A stretch of DNA of 64,000 nt, taken from positions 69,030 through 133,029 of the forward strand of contig JAVBMA010000031.1 in the NCBI GenBank assembly GCA_031553005.1, in the 5' to 3' direction. Shown one piece after another: positions 36,230 through 45,044 of this stretch. Position numbers and translations under genes: made by a program. The stretch is from RGIG9379 sp031553005. GTDB taxonomy: Bacteria > Bacteroidota > Bacteroidia > Bacteroidales > Paludibacteraceae. The stretch's first letter is position 1. Every line of letters starts with the position of its first letter. The notes under the pieces were generated by a model. The model was not told where the DNA came from, searched no databases, and saw only the letters and a list, made by a program, of their open reading frames with translations.

Positions 36230-36453
36230 ATGAAAAAGATTTTTATTTCAAATTTGTTTTAGTCATTGGAGCAACATCATTATATACTTCATGTGGGAAC
36301 AAGCAGATGCCATTGTGCCGGATTATATCCAAAATTGGCAGAGTCTAAGATGTTGTATGTCAATATCAATAGTTTGAGCGTATTGGAATTGCCATAACTA
36401 ACTCTAACGGTATGCTTATAAAGCAACTGTCACGTTGGACGTTCAACAAATAG
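36230..36453 (+). pseudogene. Frameshifted lipoprotein remnant
   Basis: ATG at 36230 starts MKKIFIS, then a one-base loss near 36252 shifts the frame. In the next frame the sequence reads KFVLVIGATSLYTSCGNKQ, a textbook lipoprotein signal with lipobox YTSC. Further stops follow before a last open stretch ending at TAG 36451-36453. It was probably a lipoprotein lost by frameshift, just upstream of the subtilisin gene. Confidence 0.55.
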
Positions 36454-36479
36454 TTTGTTAATTTAATGAATTGATTATT

Positions 36480-38291
36480 ATGAAAAGAATGTTAGTCGTT
36501 TTAGGAATTTCATTTTTATGTATAGGCTTAAATGCAGAAAATTCTTATTATTTTTACAATTATGAGGGAAAAAAGATATACCTTTCGTTAAATACTGAAT
36601 ATGCTTTTTTATCATTGAAAGAACAAAAATTGCCTGTAAATATTCAGCAACACTATGTTAAAATTGCAGAATTGAAATCTGATAAATCCGATCAAAAGCG
36701 GGATGAAATTAAAAAAAGGACAGATCGTTTTTATACGGTATTAAATTTTGAGAAAAAGATGTCAAACAAGCAATATTTAGAATTGTTATTAGAGATGAAA
36801 TGTAAAAACAAGGATATGATTATCTCTCCATATTTCAGATTTAAAGATGATGATATTGTAGGGTTATCTAATTTCTTTTATGTAAAACTGAAAGAAAAAA
36901 AAGACACTATATTACTCACGCAGATGACGAAGCAAACCGGAACTGTTATTATTGAACAAGACCCCTTTATGCCATTATGGTATGTATTAAGCACAACTGA
37001 AGTTTCAGAACAAAATGCGATGGAATGTTCCAATCTTTTTTATGAATCAGGCTTGTTTCAAGCTGCGGAACCAGATTTAATGCTTAATAATCTTTCACAA
37101 TGTACTAATGATGCATATTTTAATAATCAGTGGGGGTTGAAAAATATTGGGCAATCTGCCGGTACGAGGGGTGTGGATATAAACGCTTGCGATGCTTGGC
37201 AAATTTCAAAAGGAAATAATATTACAGTCGCGGTTATAGATCATGGTATCGAATTGGATCATCCAGATTTGGAAGCCAATATACATTCGTTAAGTTATGA
37301 TTGTGAAAATAGGAGTTCTCCAAGTATCGTGCGCGGAGCTCATGGTACACTTTGTGCTGGAATTGTGGGTGCAGTTCAAAATAACGCTGAGGGTATTTCT
37401 GGGGTGGCTCCAAATTGTAAATTAATGTCAATAAGTAACAGTTTGAGTATTGGCATTTATCCGCCAGCAGCAGTTCGCCAACAACAGAATCTTGCTAATG
37501 GAATAGAATGGGCATATCAAAATGGTGCTGATGTTATCAGTTGTTCGTGGGGGAATGCTTTGCTTCAGGGACAGTTCATTTCGGATGCTATTGATGATGC
37601 AGTTATACGAGGTAGAAAAGATAAAGGTTGTATTGTGGTTTTTGCTTCAGGAAATGATGCAGCATCAACTGTTTTATATCCGGCAAGTTTGCCGAATGTT
37701 ATTGCAGTGGGGTCAATAACGAATAAAGGACAACATGATATTGGTTCTAATTATGGAACAGCATTAGATGTCGTGGCTCCGGGAGCTAAGATTTATACTA
37801 CGGACAGGCAAGGAGATGTTGGGGAGAATACTATACCCGGAGCAGCTGGAAATTATTGTTTTGTCAGCGGTACTTCTATGGCAACTCCTCACGTAGCTGG
37901 TATAGCAGCTCTTATTTTATCTGTAAATCCATATCTAACAGGACAACAAGTTCGAGATATTATTGAAAGTACGACGCAAAAAGTAAATTCTGGATTATAT
38001 ACATATTCAACTACTTCCGGACGTCCGAATGGTACATGGAATAATGAAATGGGTTATGGATTAGTCGATGCTTATGCCGCCGTCCAAAGGGGATGTGAAA
38101 TGGCTGTCAATTTCATCGATCAAACTGTAACTGCCGATGAAACCATCATAAGTTGCGGCGATATAAACGTCCAAAACGTTACCGTTACAGGCAATAATGT
38201 AAAATTAACCCTTGATGCAGCAGGAACAACCACAATCAGTAGTGATTTTGAGGTAGTATTGGGCTCGGAATTAGAAGTATTAACAAGGTAG
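36480..38291 (+). CDS. Secreted subtilisin-like (S8) serine protease
   Basis: Started at the ATG at 36480 the protein has 603 residues, with a signal peptide (MKRMLVVLGISFLCIGLNA). A propeptide region of about 200 residues is followed by the S8 catalytic domain with all three residues: Asp254 (VAVIDHG), His288 (RGAHGTLCAGIVG) and Ser466 (GTSMATPHVAGIAAL). The oxyanion region (FASGND) is present. A C-terminal beta-rich tail of about 55 residues (CGDINVQNVTVTGNN ... FEVVLGSELEV) resembles surface-attachment modules but is not a clear T9SS domain. Likely an extracellular protease. Confidence 0.9.
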   Translation: MKRMLVVLGISFLCIGLNAENSYYFYNYEGKKIYLSLNTEYAFLSLKEQKLPVNIQQHYVKIAELKSDKSDQKRDEIKKRTDRFYTVLNFEKKMSNKQYLELLLEMKCKNKDMIISPYFRFKDDDIVGLSNFFYVKLKEKKDTILLTQMTKQTGTVIIEQDPFMPLWYVLSTTEVSEQNAMECSNLFYESGLFQAAEPDLMLNNLSQCTNDAYFNNQWGLKNIGQSAGTRGVDINACDAWQISKGNNITVAVIDHGIELDHPDLEANIHSLSYDCENRSSPSIVRGAHGTLCAGIVGAVQNNAEGISGVAPNCKLMSISNSLSIGIYPPAAVRQQQNLANGIEWAYQNGADVISCSWGNALLQGQFISDAIDDAVIRGRKDKGCIVVFASGNDAASTVLYPASLPNVIAVGSITNKGQHDIGSNYGTALDVVAPGAKIYTTDRQGDVGENTIPGAAGNYCFVSGTSMATPHVAGIAALILSVNPYLTGQQVRDIIESTTQKVNSGLYTYSTTSGRPNGTWNNEMGYGLVDAYAAVQRGCEMAVNFIDQTVTADETIISCGDINVQNVTVTGNNVKLTLDAAGTTTISSDFEVVLGSELEVLTR

Positions 38292-38303
38292 TAGAATATC
38301 AGG

Positions 38304-38364
38304 ATTAATTAAAAATGCAAATTCTCTGTTGGATTCTAACAGAGAATTTGCATTTTTAATTAAT
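38304..38364. terminator. Bidirectional terminator, 27-bp perfect stem
   Basis: The arms 38304-38330 and 38338-38364 are perfectly complementary with loop GGATTCT. AT-rich outer ends give T-tracts both ways. It separates the convergent subtilisin and barrel genes. Confidence 0.88.
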
Positions 38365-38419
38365 CCCTTTGTTGATGAGATTTTATAAACCAGACCAATT
38401 TTATCCTTTTTTCTAAGAT

Positions 38420-41233
38420 TTAGAAATTCCTACCTCCCCATCCTCCTTCCGGATTTTGTTGGCGTTGAGGACGATCGCCTCCCCTTTCGGTTCCCGGTCC
38501 GCTTTCCGATGCTTTCGCCGATTGTTTGCCCAACGTATTGATGCGGTATACGAAATGTACCATAAAGTAACTTCCCAGTGTATTGTACTCTGTGTCGCTC
38601 ATTGCCGTTTCGCTGACAGTACGGGTTAAGCTGCTCTGCTGTTGAAGGATATCATAGATTTTGAAACGGATGGTAGCGGCATTATTTTTCAGGAAATTTT
38701 TGGAAAGCTGTGCATTCCATATAACATTGTTGTTATTAAATCCTTCGGAATATCCGGTGTAAATACGGTAGTTGATATCTGTTGAGAAATACATATTCCA
38801 TGGCAGGTTTATATTCGTATTTCCTCCCAACTCGTAGTTAAATGTTTCACGGTTGCTTTTTGTTTGAATGCTGTTTTGTGTAAGCATATAGTTGACGGAT
38901 GCATTAAGTGATGCGTCCAGCAAGCTCGTACGGAAACTTCCTACCAACTTTTCTCTCAGGTTCAATGTATGCGTGGTGCTTTTAGTTGCATTGCCCATCA
39001 AGTCTCCATTCTCTTCATTTGTGAAAGACACCTCATCAGCATATCCGGCGCTGGTATTAGACGATACGGTAAATTTACGGTTAGGAAGAGGAGTGCTGAA
39101 TATGAAAAAAGCGTTGGCATTCCAGTTCCCGTCCACATTCGTCATACGAGACTCTTTACCTCCGGTTTCGGTATTGTAATTTACTTGTCTTGTTACGGCG
39201 TTCAGTGTATTGCTGAAGCTCCCGTTTACCGAGTAGCTCCGTTGAGTTTCACTTTCAAAGTTGCTATATCTTAATGTAATCATATTCCGGTAGGACGGTT
39301 TCAGGTCAGGATTCCCGAATTGAAGGTTAAGCGGGTCGCTTACGTCGATTATTTCCTGTAGATATTCTACATTTGGCGCACTACTCTGTCCCCGGTAGCG
39401 TATCATAAGCATTTCTTGTTTGGAAAAACGGTAACGCAGACGCAGGTTGGGTGAAAAATTGATTACCTGTTGCTTTAATTCTTTCCCTGAATTAGGACCT
39501 ATCGTCGTCTCGCTCTCCGAAGATTGGGGTTCCAACGAAAATCCGATATTATAATTCAGTTTGGTATATTGTCCTTGTAAATTTGCCTCTACTAGGTGTG
39601 TATTATACTGGTTTTTTACTTTGTTGCTTAGGGAGTCAATGTAATATTCGAGTTCATTGTCGGTATAGACATAAGAGCTTGCAGTCGAATTTCTTTGCTG
39701 AAATGCATACTTGACTTGGAGATAATGGTTGGCAAAAAGCGGTTCTGTATAAGATGCTTGTAACCGGTAGGTAAAACCATTGTTATTTTTATCCGTATAT
39801 TGGTTTAACGATAACAAGCTGTCAATATCTTCCTGTTCGTCGTAAAAGTAAAAACGAGTGTCGGAATTGGAGTAGTTATCCGATTCGTTGTGACTGTAAT
39901 CCATACGGGCAGAAAGGGAGAAATTCCTTCCCTTTTTCTTTAACTTACGAAAGTATTGGATGTTTCCGTTGACAGCTACGTTATCTCCATCTGCGGAACC
40001 GGTAGATAACTTGTAGTTAACAGGCTGATGCAGGTTATTGGAGGTTTCCGAACGTCCTGTATTTGCAGACTCGGTATGAGCATAAGTTACATTAGGACGG
40101 AATGTAATCGTGGTCATTGAGTCGGGTTTCCATTCCATCTTAAAGTTAACGGCAAGGTCATCTCTTTTTCTTCTTGTTGTTGAAGTGTCTGCCCGGTAAG
40201 AAGAACCGCTTTGCAGGAATGTTTCCGTTGATTTTTTCATTACGGCATCATTATCCGAATATCCGTACTGTACGCTTCCTCCCAGTTCAATTTTATCATA
40301 ATCTTGGGCAAAAGTTGCCCCTATTATTTTTGAAGAGGTAATTCCCGCACCGGCATTTCCTTTCACTCCGAATCCGGAATCCCCAAACTCGGAGAACCCT
40401 TGATTATTGGTATTGTTCATTGATGCGATAAGCGAAAGATTGGAATTGTCCTGAAAACGGTTAATCATTCCCCCTGCCTCATAGCGCTCCTTGTTTCCCG
40501 CGCCCGCAAGCACATTTCCGAACCAACCCTGTTTCATACCTTTCTTTACGGAAAGGTCTAATACGGTTTCATCGTCATCGTCGTCTATTCCTGTAAGACG
40601 GGCGGCATCGCTTTTCCGGTCATATGTTTTTACCTTTTCCACCATATTGGCAGGCAGGTTTTTTATGGCTACTTGCGGGTCGTCCGAGAAGAACTCTTTT
40701 CCGTCTACCATAATTTTTTTTACCTCTTTCCCGTTTACCGTGATTTTTCCGTCGTCACTGATTTCAACGCCGGGTAGTTTTTTTACAAGCTCTTCCAGCA
40801 TAGCGCCGTCCGTAACCCGAAAGGCAGATGCGCTGAATATAGTGGTATCTTCTTTTATCGTAAGCGGAATTGCTTCTGCAACGACAACCGCTTCGTCTAA
40901 TAAGACGGCATCAACATTTAGGGTAACCCTTCCGATATTGACGTTGTCGGATTTGATTGTAAATTTTTTATCTATTGTTTCAAATCCGATAAAGGATACC
41001 CGCAGGAAGTAATCTCCCTGCTTTATATCTGATGAGATAAGGAAATTACCATCATTTTCGCTTATTGTACCTCTAAGATATGTACTGTCTGGTAAAGAAA
41101 ATAGTTGAATATTAACATATTGCATAGGGAGATGAGTTTCTCCATCCAAAATTTTTCCCGATACGGAAAGAACATTTTTTTGTGCAAATGCAAATGTTGG
41201 AATCAATAGCAGTAATAAAAATACTTTTCTCAT
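38420..41233 (-). CDS. Outer-membrane beta-barrel protein (OMP_b-brl_3, carboxypeptidase-regulatory N-domain)
   Basis: The 937-residue protein has a signal peptide (ending AFAQ), a carboxypeptidase-regulatory-like beta-sandwich (about 22-105, VSGKILDGETHLPMQYVNI), a TonB plug-like region (about 115-240, including LVKKLPGVEISDDGKITVNG and the VDGKEFFSDDP motif) and a large barrel to the end. The final residues are Gly/Arg/Gln-rich (GGWGGRNF). This class is abundant in Bacteroidota. The substrate is unknown and no SusD partner is adjacent, so it is unlikely to be a SusC glycan importer. Confidence 0.85.
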   Translation of the reverse strand: MRKVFLLLLLIPTFAFAQKNVLSVSGKILDGETHLPMQYVNIQLFSLPDSTYLRGTISENDGNFLISSDIKQGDYFLRVSFIGFETIDKKFTIKSDNVNIGRVTLNVDAVLLDEAVVVAEAIPLTIKEDTTIFSASAFRVTDGAMLEELVKKLPGVEISDDGKITVNGKEVKKIMVDGKEFFSDDPQVAIKNLPANMVEKVKTYDRKSDAARLTGIDDDDDETVLDLSVKKGMKQGWFGNVLAGAGNKERYEAGGMINRFQDNSNLSLIASMNNTNNQGFSEFGDSGFGVKGNAGAGITSSKIIGATFAQDYDKIELGGSVQYGYSDNDAVMKKSTETFLQSGSSYRADTSTTRRKRDDLAVNFKMEWKPDSMTTITFRPNVTYAHTESANTGRSETSNNLHQPVNYKLSTGSADGDNVAVNGNIQYFRKLKKKGRNFSLSARMDYSHNESDNYSNSDTRFYFYDEQEDIDSLLSLNQYTDKNNNGFTYRLQASYTEPLFANHYLQVKYAFQQRNSTASSYVYTDNELEYYIDSLSNKVKNQYNTHLVEANLQGQYTKLNYNIGFSLEPQSSESETTIGPNSGKELKQQVINFSPNLRLRYRFSKQEMLMIRYRGQSSAPNVEYLQEIIDVSDPLNLQFGNPDLKPSYRNMITLRYSNFESETQRSYSVNGSFSNTLNAVTRQVNYNTETGGKESRMTNVDGNWNANAFFIFSTPLPNRKFTVSSNTSAGYADEVSFTNEENGDLMGNATKSTTHTLNLREKLVGSFRTSLLDASLNASVNYMLTQNSIQTKSNRETFNYELGGNTNINLPWNMYFSTDINYRIYTGYSEGFNNNNVIWNAQLSKNFLKNNAATIRFKIYDILQQQSSLTRTVSETAMSDTEYNTLGSYFMVHFVYRINTLGKQSAKASESGPGTERGGDRPQRQQNPEGGWGGRNF

Positions 41234-41472
41234 AAATTTTTTTGATTATTCCGGCTCGTTTTGCCCTAACGGCAATCAATGATGATTAGATGTTTTTTTT
41301 ACAAAAAGGTTTACTCCCCATTTTTAAAAGTCTTTAAAAAATTAAGAATTCAGTAATTGAAAAAACTGATAATCCTCTTTTTCAGTGTGCTTGTGTCGTA
41401 AAGCTCCTGTGGAATTTTCACCTTTCCGGTCTGCTTGGTAACAAAATGATTCAAGATACAGGTTCTCCAAAG

Positions 41473-42030
41473 TTAGAAATTGAATGAGAAATTGAACGAG
41501 CTTACCCTGCCGCTACCGTCTTTGTAAAGTGTAGTCAGTCCATAATAATAACTTGCATTGATGCTGAATTTATTAAAAAAACTGATGGATGTACCTGCCG
41601 TAAGACCGGCTTGGGCGTTGTTTATGCCATAAGCGTAATTATTATTTGCAGAGTGCACGATTTGTTCGTAACGTCCTCCTCCGAAAACGGTCATCCCGAT
41701 GATATCTTTTTGCTGAAACAGATGATACCCTATTGTAACAGGAATAGCAATAGATGCTGTTTCTACATGGTATCCGCTTTGATATTTATATTCTCCCCAT
41801 TTGATATCCAACTCCGGTTTTATGTAGGCCTTTTGCTTGTAAAAATAGTATTGATATCCGGTTCCTACATATCCGGAATAACTTGTTTGCCCGTCGATTG
41901 TGTGTAGTTCCACTCCTCCATGGGCGTTTTCTATAAGCTGTTTTAATATTATTTGGGAAGCCTGACTTCCTGCTTGTATTGTAAAAGAAAGCAGACACGC
42001 AGCTATGAGTAATAGTATTTTTCTTATCAT
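41473..42030 (-). CDS. Small outer-membrane beta-barrel protein
   Basis: From the ATG at 42030 (MIRKILLLIAACLLSFTIQA) the protein has 185 residues with a signal peptide and then alternating amphipathic strands (YVGTGYQYYFYKQKAYIKPELDIKWGEYKY), ending SFNFSFNF, a normal barrel C-terminus. An earlier ATG at 42084 would hide the signal peptide and is rejected. It resembles short porin-like or conjugative-plasmid-type OMPs, but no specific family is certain. The 240 bases between it and the large barrel gene contain nothing I recognise. Confidence 0.7.
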   Translation of the reverse strand: MIRKILLLIAACLLSFTIQAGSQASQIILKQLIENAHGGVELHTIDGQTSYSGYVGTGYQYYFYKQKAYIKPELDIKWGEYKYQSGYHVETASIAIPVTIGYHLFQQKDIIGMTVFGGGRYEQIVHSANNNYAYGINNAQAGLTAGTSISFFNKFSINASYYYGLTTLYKDGSGRVSSFNFSFNF

Positions 42031-42092
42031 ATTAGAATCTTTAGGCACTGTGGCATGCAAAAGTAGGAAATATTTCTTACTCATTGAAAAAG

Positions 42093-42138
42093 AAAAAACA
42101 TCTTCATGGAGGTTTTATCCTGTGTGAAGATGTTTTTT
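42093..42138 (-). terminator. Intrinsic terminator after the rhodanese-like gene
   Basis: A 14-bp perfect stem (42093-42106 with 42125-42138, AAAAAACATCTTCA/TGAAGATGTTTTTT) with T-runs both ways lies 70 bases past the stop at 42210. Confidence 0.85.
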
Positions 42139-42209
42139 ATAAGTAATTGATAGAAGCGCAGTCAATCGAAATTGATTCTATCTTGATTATTTGTATTCTT
42201 TGAAAAATA

Positions 42210-42677
42210 TTATTTTTCTACTTCGTTCGGATATGCTTCTACCCATGTATCGAAACCACCCAATAGAATCCATGTATTTGCCTTTCCGAACCCAATTTTG
42301 GATATACGTCCCGGTACAACATATTCAAGGCTGGCAGAAGATCCACCTGTTCCTCCATACATGTATAGCGGCTTGGTTTTATCAAAAGTTGCTAATACAG
42401 CCGTTGCAAAAGACGAATTATTAGATGCTGTATTTGAGACCGTAGCTTCAATATTTATTGCACCCGGTATATGTCCGGCAGCAAATTCTTCTGCAGAACG
42501 GTAATCCAAAATTTGCGCATCACTACCTTGGGCTGCAATCCTTTCATGGAATTTTTCAGCGCCGCTGTCTTTGTTAAACGCGCCTAATTCTTCATCCCCG
42601 TCTTTCTTACAAGAGTTAACTGATAACACAAATACAGAAACAAAAAGAAGCAAAAAAAGTGATTTGAAAGTTTTCAT
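42210..42677 (-). CDS. Rhodanese-like lipoprotein lacking the catalytic cysteine
   Basis: The 155-residue protein has a lipoprotein signal with lipobox VNSC (Cys23). A single rhodanese fold follows (QILDYRSAEEFAAGHIPGAINI, then YMYGGTGGSSASLEYV, GFDTWVEAYP). In active rhodaneses the loop after the YMY-type strand starts with Cys. Here it is GGTGGSS with no Cys, so sulfur transfer by the usual route is not expected. It may be a binding or regulatory rhodanese module in the periplasm. Confidence 0.85.
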   Translation of the reverse strand: MKTFKSLFLLLFVSVFVLSVNSCKKDGDEELGAFNKDSGAEKFHERIAAQGSDAQILDYRSAEEFAAGHIPGAINIEATVSNTASNNSSFATAVLATFDKTKPLYMYGGTGGSSASLEYVVPGRISKIGFGKANTWILLGGFDTWVEAYPNEVEK

Positions 42678-42767
42678 TATAAAATCTCCTATTATATAAT
42701 TAGATTAAAAAAATGTGATTTTGATAAGTACAAATATACAAAATATGTTTTTAGTGTAATAATTTAT

Positions 42768-43886
42768 TTACGCTTGTTTTTTTACAGATATATCAACTTT
42801 TTGAGTTTCGGGTAATGTTTTATTCCTGATTTCCACCTGTTTTATAACATTTTGGGCAAGCTCTGCGAAAGCCTGTCCTGTTATACTGTCAGGATTGCAA
42901 GCTACCGGAATACCGCTATCGCCTCCTTCGCGTATGCTTTGGACAATCGGAATTAATCCCAACAAAGGGACATGCAAATCCTGTGCCAATTTTTTGCCTC
43001 CATCTTTCCCGAATAAATAATATTTATTGTCAGGCAGTTCGGCAGGAGTAAACCATGACATGTTTTCAACAAGTCCGAGTATCGGCACATTTACCTTTTC
43101 TCCGGTAAACATACTGATTCCTTTGCGGGCATCGGCCAAGGCAACTTCTTGGGGAGTTGTAACTACAATAGCTCCTGTTATAGCCAATGTCTGTACCATA
43201 GTAAGGTGTATATCGCTGGTGCCGGGAGGAAGGTCGAGTATGAAAAAGTCCAATTCACCCCAGTTCCCGTCCGAAATCAATTGTTTAAGGGCATTGCTTG
43301 CCATTCCGCCACGCCAGAGGACAGCGCTATCAGGATCAACAAAAAAACCGATGGAGAGTATTTTTACCCCATATTTTTCTTCGGGCCTAATCAATTCACG
43401 TCCGTTTACCGGATCCAAAACGGGACGGGCATCTTCTATTCCAAACATTTTAGGAATTGACGGGCCAAAGATATCGGCATCCAACAGACCTACTTTATAT
43501 CCTTGATTTGCGAGTGCAACCGCCAGATTGGATGAAACGGTGGATTTACCCACTCCGCCTTTACCGGACGACACGGCAATGATATTTTTTACTTGCGGAA
43601 GCGCCTTTTCCGGAGCTTCGGGTATTTGATTCCTGAAACGGATATTGATGTTCCCTTTGATTTCGGCATCGGCTCCGGCGTAGGTAATAACAGCTTGTTC
43701 GGCAGCTTTTACCAGTGATTTGGCAAATGGGTCATTGGGTTTATCAAGAATCAGGGAAAAGGAAATTTTATTTCCGTCAATGCGTATATCATCATCTACC
43801 ATTCCGGCAGAAACGATGTCAACTCCCGTTCCGGGGTAACGGACATGTTTTAACGCATCAATTATAAGTTGGGGATAAAAGTCCAT
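42768..43886 (-). CDS. mrp: Mrp/NBP35 family iron-sulfur carrier ATPase
   Basis: Started at the ATG at 43886 (MDFYPQLIIDALKHV) the protein has 372 residues: an N-terminal MIP18/DUF59 domain (about 1-85) and a ParA-type P-loop ATPase with deviant Walker A SSGKGGVGKST, then LLDADIFGPSIPKMFG and FFILDLPPGTSD. Mrp/ApbC proteins deliver Fe-S clusters in the cytoplasm. The in-frame extension to 43913 (MGGGFKHSI) is made of dispersed repeat DNA and is rejected. The usual CxxC of eukaryotic homologues is absent. Confidence 0.92.
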   Translation of the reverse strand: MDFYPQLIIDALKHVRYPGTGVDIVSAGMVDDDIRIDGNKISFSLILDKPNDPFAKSLVKAAEQAVITYAGADAEIKGNINIRFRNQIPEAPEKALPQVKNIIAVSSGKGGVGKSTVSSNLAVALANQGYKVGLLDADIFGPSIPKMFGIEDARPVLDPVNGRELIRPEEKYGVKILSIGFFVDPDSAVLWRGGMASNALKQLISDGNWGELDFFILDLPPGTSDIHLTMVQTLAITGAIVVTTPQEVALADARKGISMFTGEKVNVPILGLVENMSWFTPAELPDNKYYLFGKDGGKKLAQDLHVPLLGLIPIVQSIREGGDSGIPVACNPDSITGQAFAELAQNVIKQVEIRNKTLPETQKVDISVKKQA

Positions 43887-43900
43887 AATAGAATGTTTAA

Positions 43901-44038
43901 AGCCTCCCCCCAACTCCCTCCTCAGGGAGGGGGAGCGGAGCGTATTTTATTGTTTGTTTAATTATTTACTCAATTATCAGAATGCCCTTCATGCTTAGAC
44001 ACTCCCCCTCCCTGAGGAGGGAGTTGGGAGGAGGCTCT
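43901..44038. repeat. G-rich inverted repeat element between ddl and mrp
   Basis: CCTCCCCCCAACTCCCTCCTC (split 43903-43912 and 43913-43923) reappears inverted at 44003-44036, so the ends can pair across an AT-rich middle. Left end plus middle match a second copy at 58610-58678 (both contain GAGCGTATTT and CAATTATCA). The right end codes for the last residues of ddl. Confidence 0.8.
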
Positions 44039-44996
44039 CAATTATCTCTGTCATTACATCCGCAATATTGAGCCCGGCTGCTTTTACTTGTTGCGGGATG
44101 AAACTTGTTTCTGTCATTCCCGGAGTTGTATTTACTTCCAGCAGATAGATATTATCTTTCCCGGTAATTATATAGTCCACGCGAATAATCCCTTTAGCTC
44201 CGATGATATCATAGATTGAAGAGGTTAATTGTTGCACTTTAAGTGTCAATTCTTCTGATATGCGGGCAGGAGTAATCTCTTTTACCTGTCCGTTATACTT
44301 GGCATCGAAATCGAAAAATTCGTTTTCGCTGACAACTTCCGTAACTGGCAATACCGTTTTTTTATTTTTTGCTTTGTATATACCGCATGTAACTTCCGTA
44401 CCCGACAGAAAACTTTCCATAATCACCTCATTACCTTCGGTAAAGGCTTTCTCAATAGCGGGCAGGATTTGCTCCATGCTTTTTACTTTAGTTACTCCGA
44501 AACTGCTGCCCCCGCCATTTGGTTTGATGAAACAGGGTAGCCCCAACTTTTCTACCACTTTTTCGGCGGTAATGGTTTCTCCTTTGCGAAGCAGGATTGA
44601 CTCTGCAACTTTGATGCCGAATGATTTGAGGTAGTTGTTGCAGAAAAATTTATTGAAAGTCAATGCAGACGCAAGCACTCCGCAAGAGGAATATGGGATT
44701 TCCATCAAGTCAAAATAGCCTTGCAGTTTGCCATCTTCCCCGGGCATTCCGTGAATGGTAATATATGCAAAATCAAATGTGTTTTTTTGATTGCCGTAGG
44801 TAAAGCTGAAATCGTTTTTGTCAATTGCGATTTTTTCTCCGGCATATTCGACTGTCCAATCTTTACCGATAATGGTTACTATATAGAGGTTGAATTTTTT
44901 TTTATCGATAAAAGAGTAAATTCCCGCTGCACTTCTCAGGGAAACAATAACCTCCGATTGATTACCGCCGGCTATGATTGCAATATTTTTTTTCAT
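43995..44996 (-). CDS. ddl: D-alanine--D-alanine ligase
   Basis: The 333-residue cytoplasmic enzyme has ATP-grasp motifs of Ddl: N-terminal IAIIAGGNQSEVIVSL, THGMPGEDGKLQGYFDL, LPCFIKPNGGGSSFGVTKV, and VDYIITGKDNIYLLEVNTTPGMT. It makes D-Ala-D-Ala for peptidoglycan precursors. The last ten or so residues (LLPTPSSGRGSV) are translated from a dispersed repeat and are probably not part of the ancestral protein. Neighbours mrp and an L,D-transpeptidase are on the same strand. Confidence 0.95.
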   Translation of the reverse strand: MKKNIAIIAGGNQSEVIVSLRSAAGIYSFIDKKKFNLYIVTIIGKDWTVEYAGEKIAIDKNDFSFTYGNQKNTFDFAYITIHGMPGEDGKLQGYFDLMEIPYSSCGVLASALTFNKFFCNNYLKSFGIKVAESILLRKGETITAEKVVEKLGLPCFIKPNGGGSSFGVTKVKSMEQILPAIEKAFTEGNEVIMESFLSGTEVTCGIYKAKNKKTVLPVTEVVSENEFFDFDAKYNGQVKEITPARISEELTLKVQQLTSSIYDIIGAKGIIRVDYIITGKDNIYLLEVNTTPGMTETSFIPQQVKAAGLNIADVMTEIIESLLPTPSSGRGSV

Positions 44997-45044
44997 GCGT
45001 AAAAATTGATGATTGGCAATGTTTTCCGCAAAAATATTGAATTT

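Noticed and set aside
38420..41233. SusC-type glycan importer
   Set aside because: There is no SusD gene beside it, and the barrel and plug motifs are of the OMP_b-brl_3 type.
41467..41474. TAnnTTTG-like box at the end of the small barrel gene
   Set aside because: It overlaps the stop codon region, has no -33 partner and its next downstream start on that strand is over 230 bases away.
43887..43913. N-terminal extension of mrp (MGGGFKHSI)
   Set aside because: It is encoded by the G-rich dispersed element; the downstream ATG at 43886 matches the family start.
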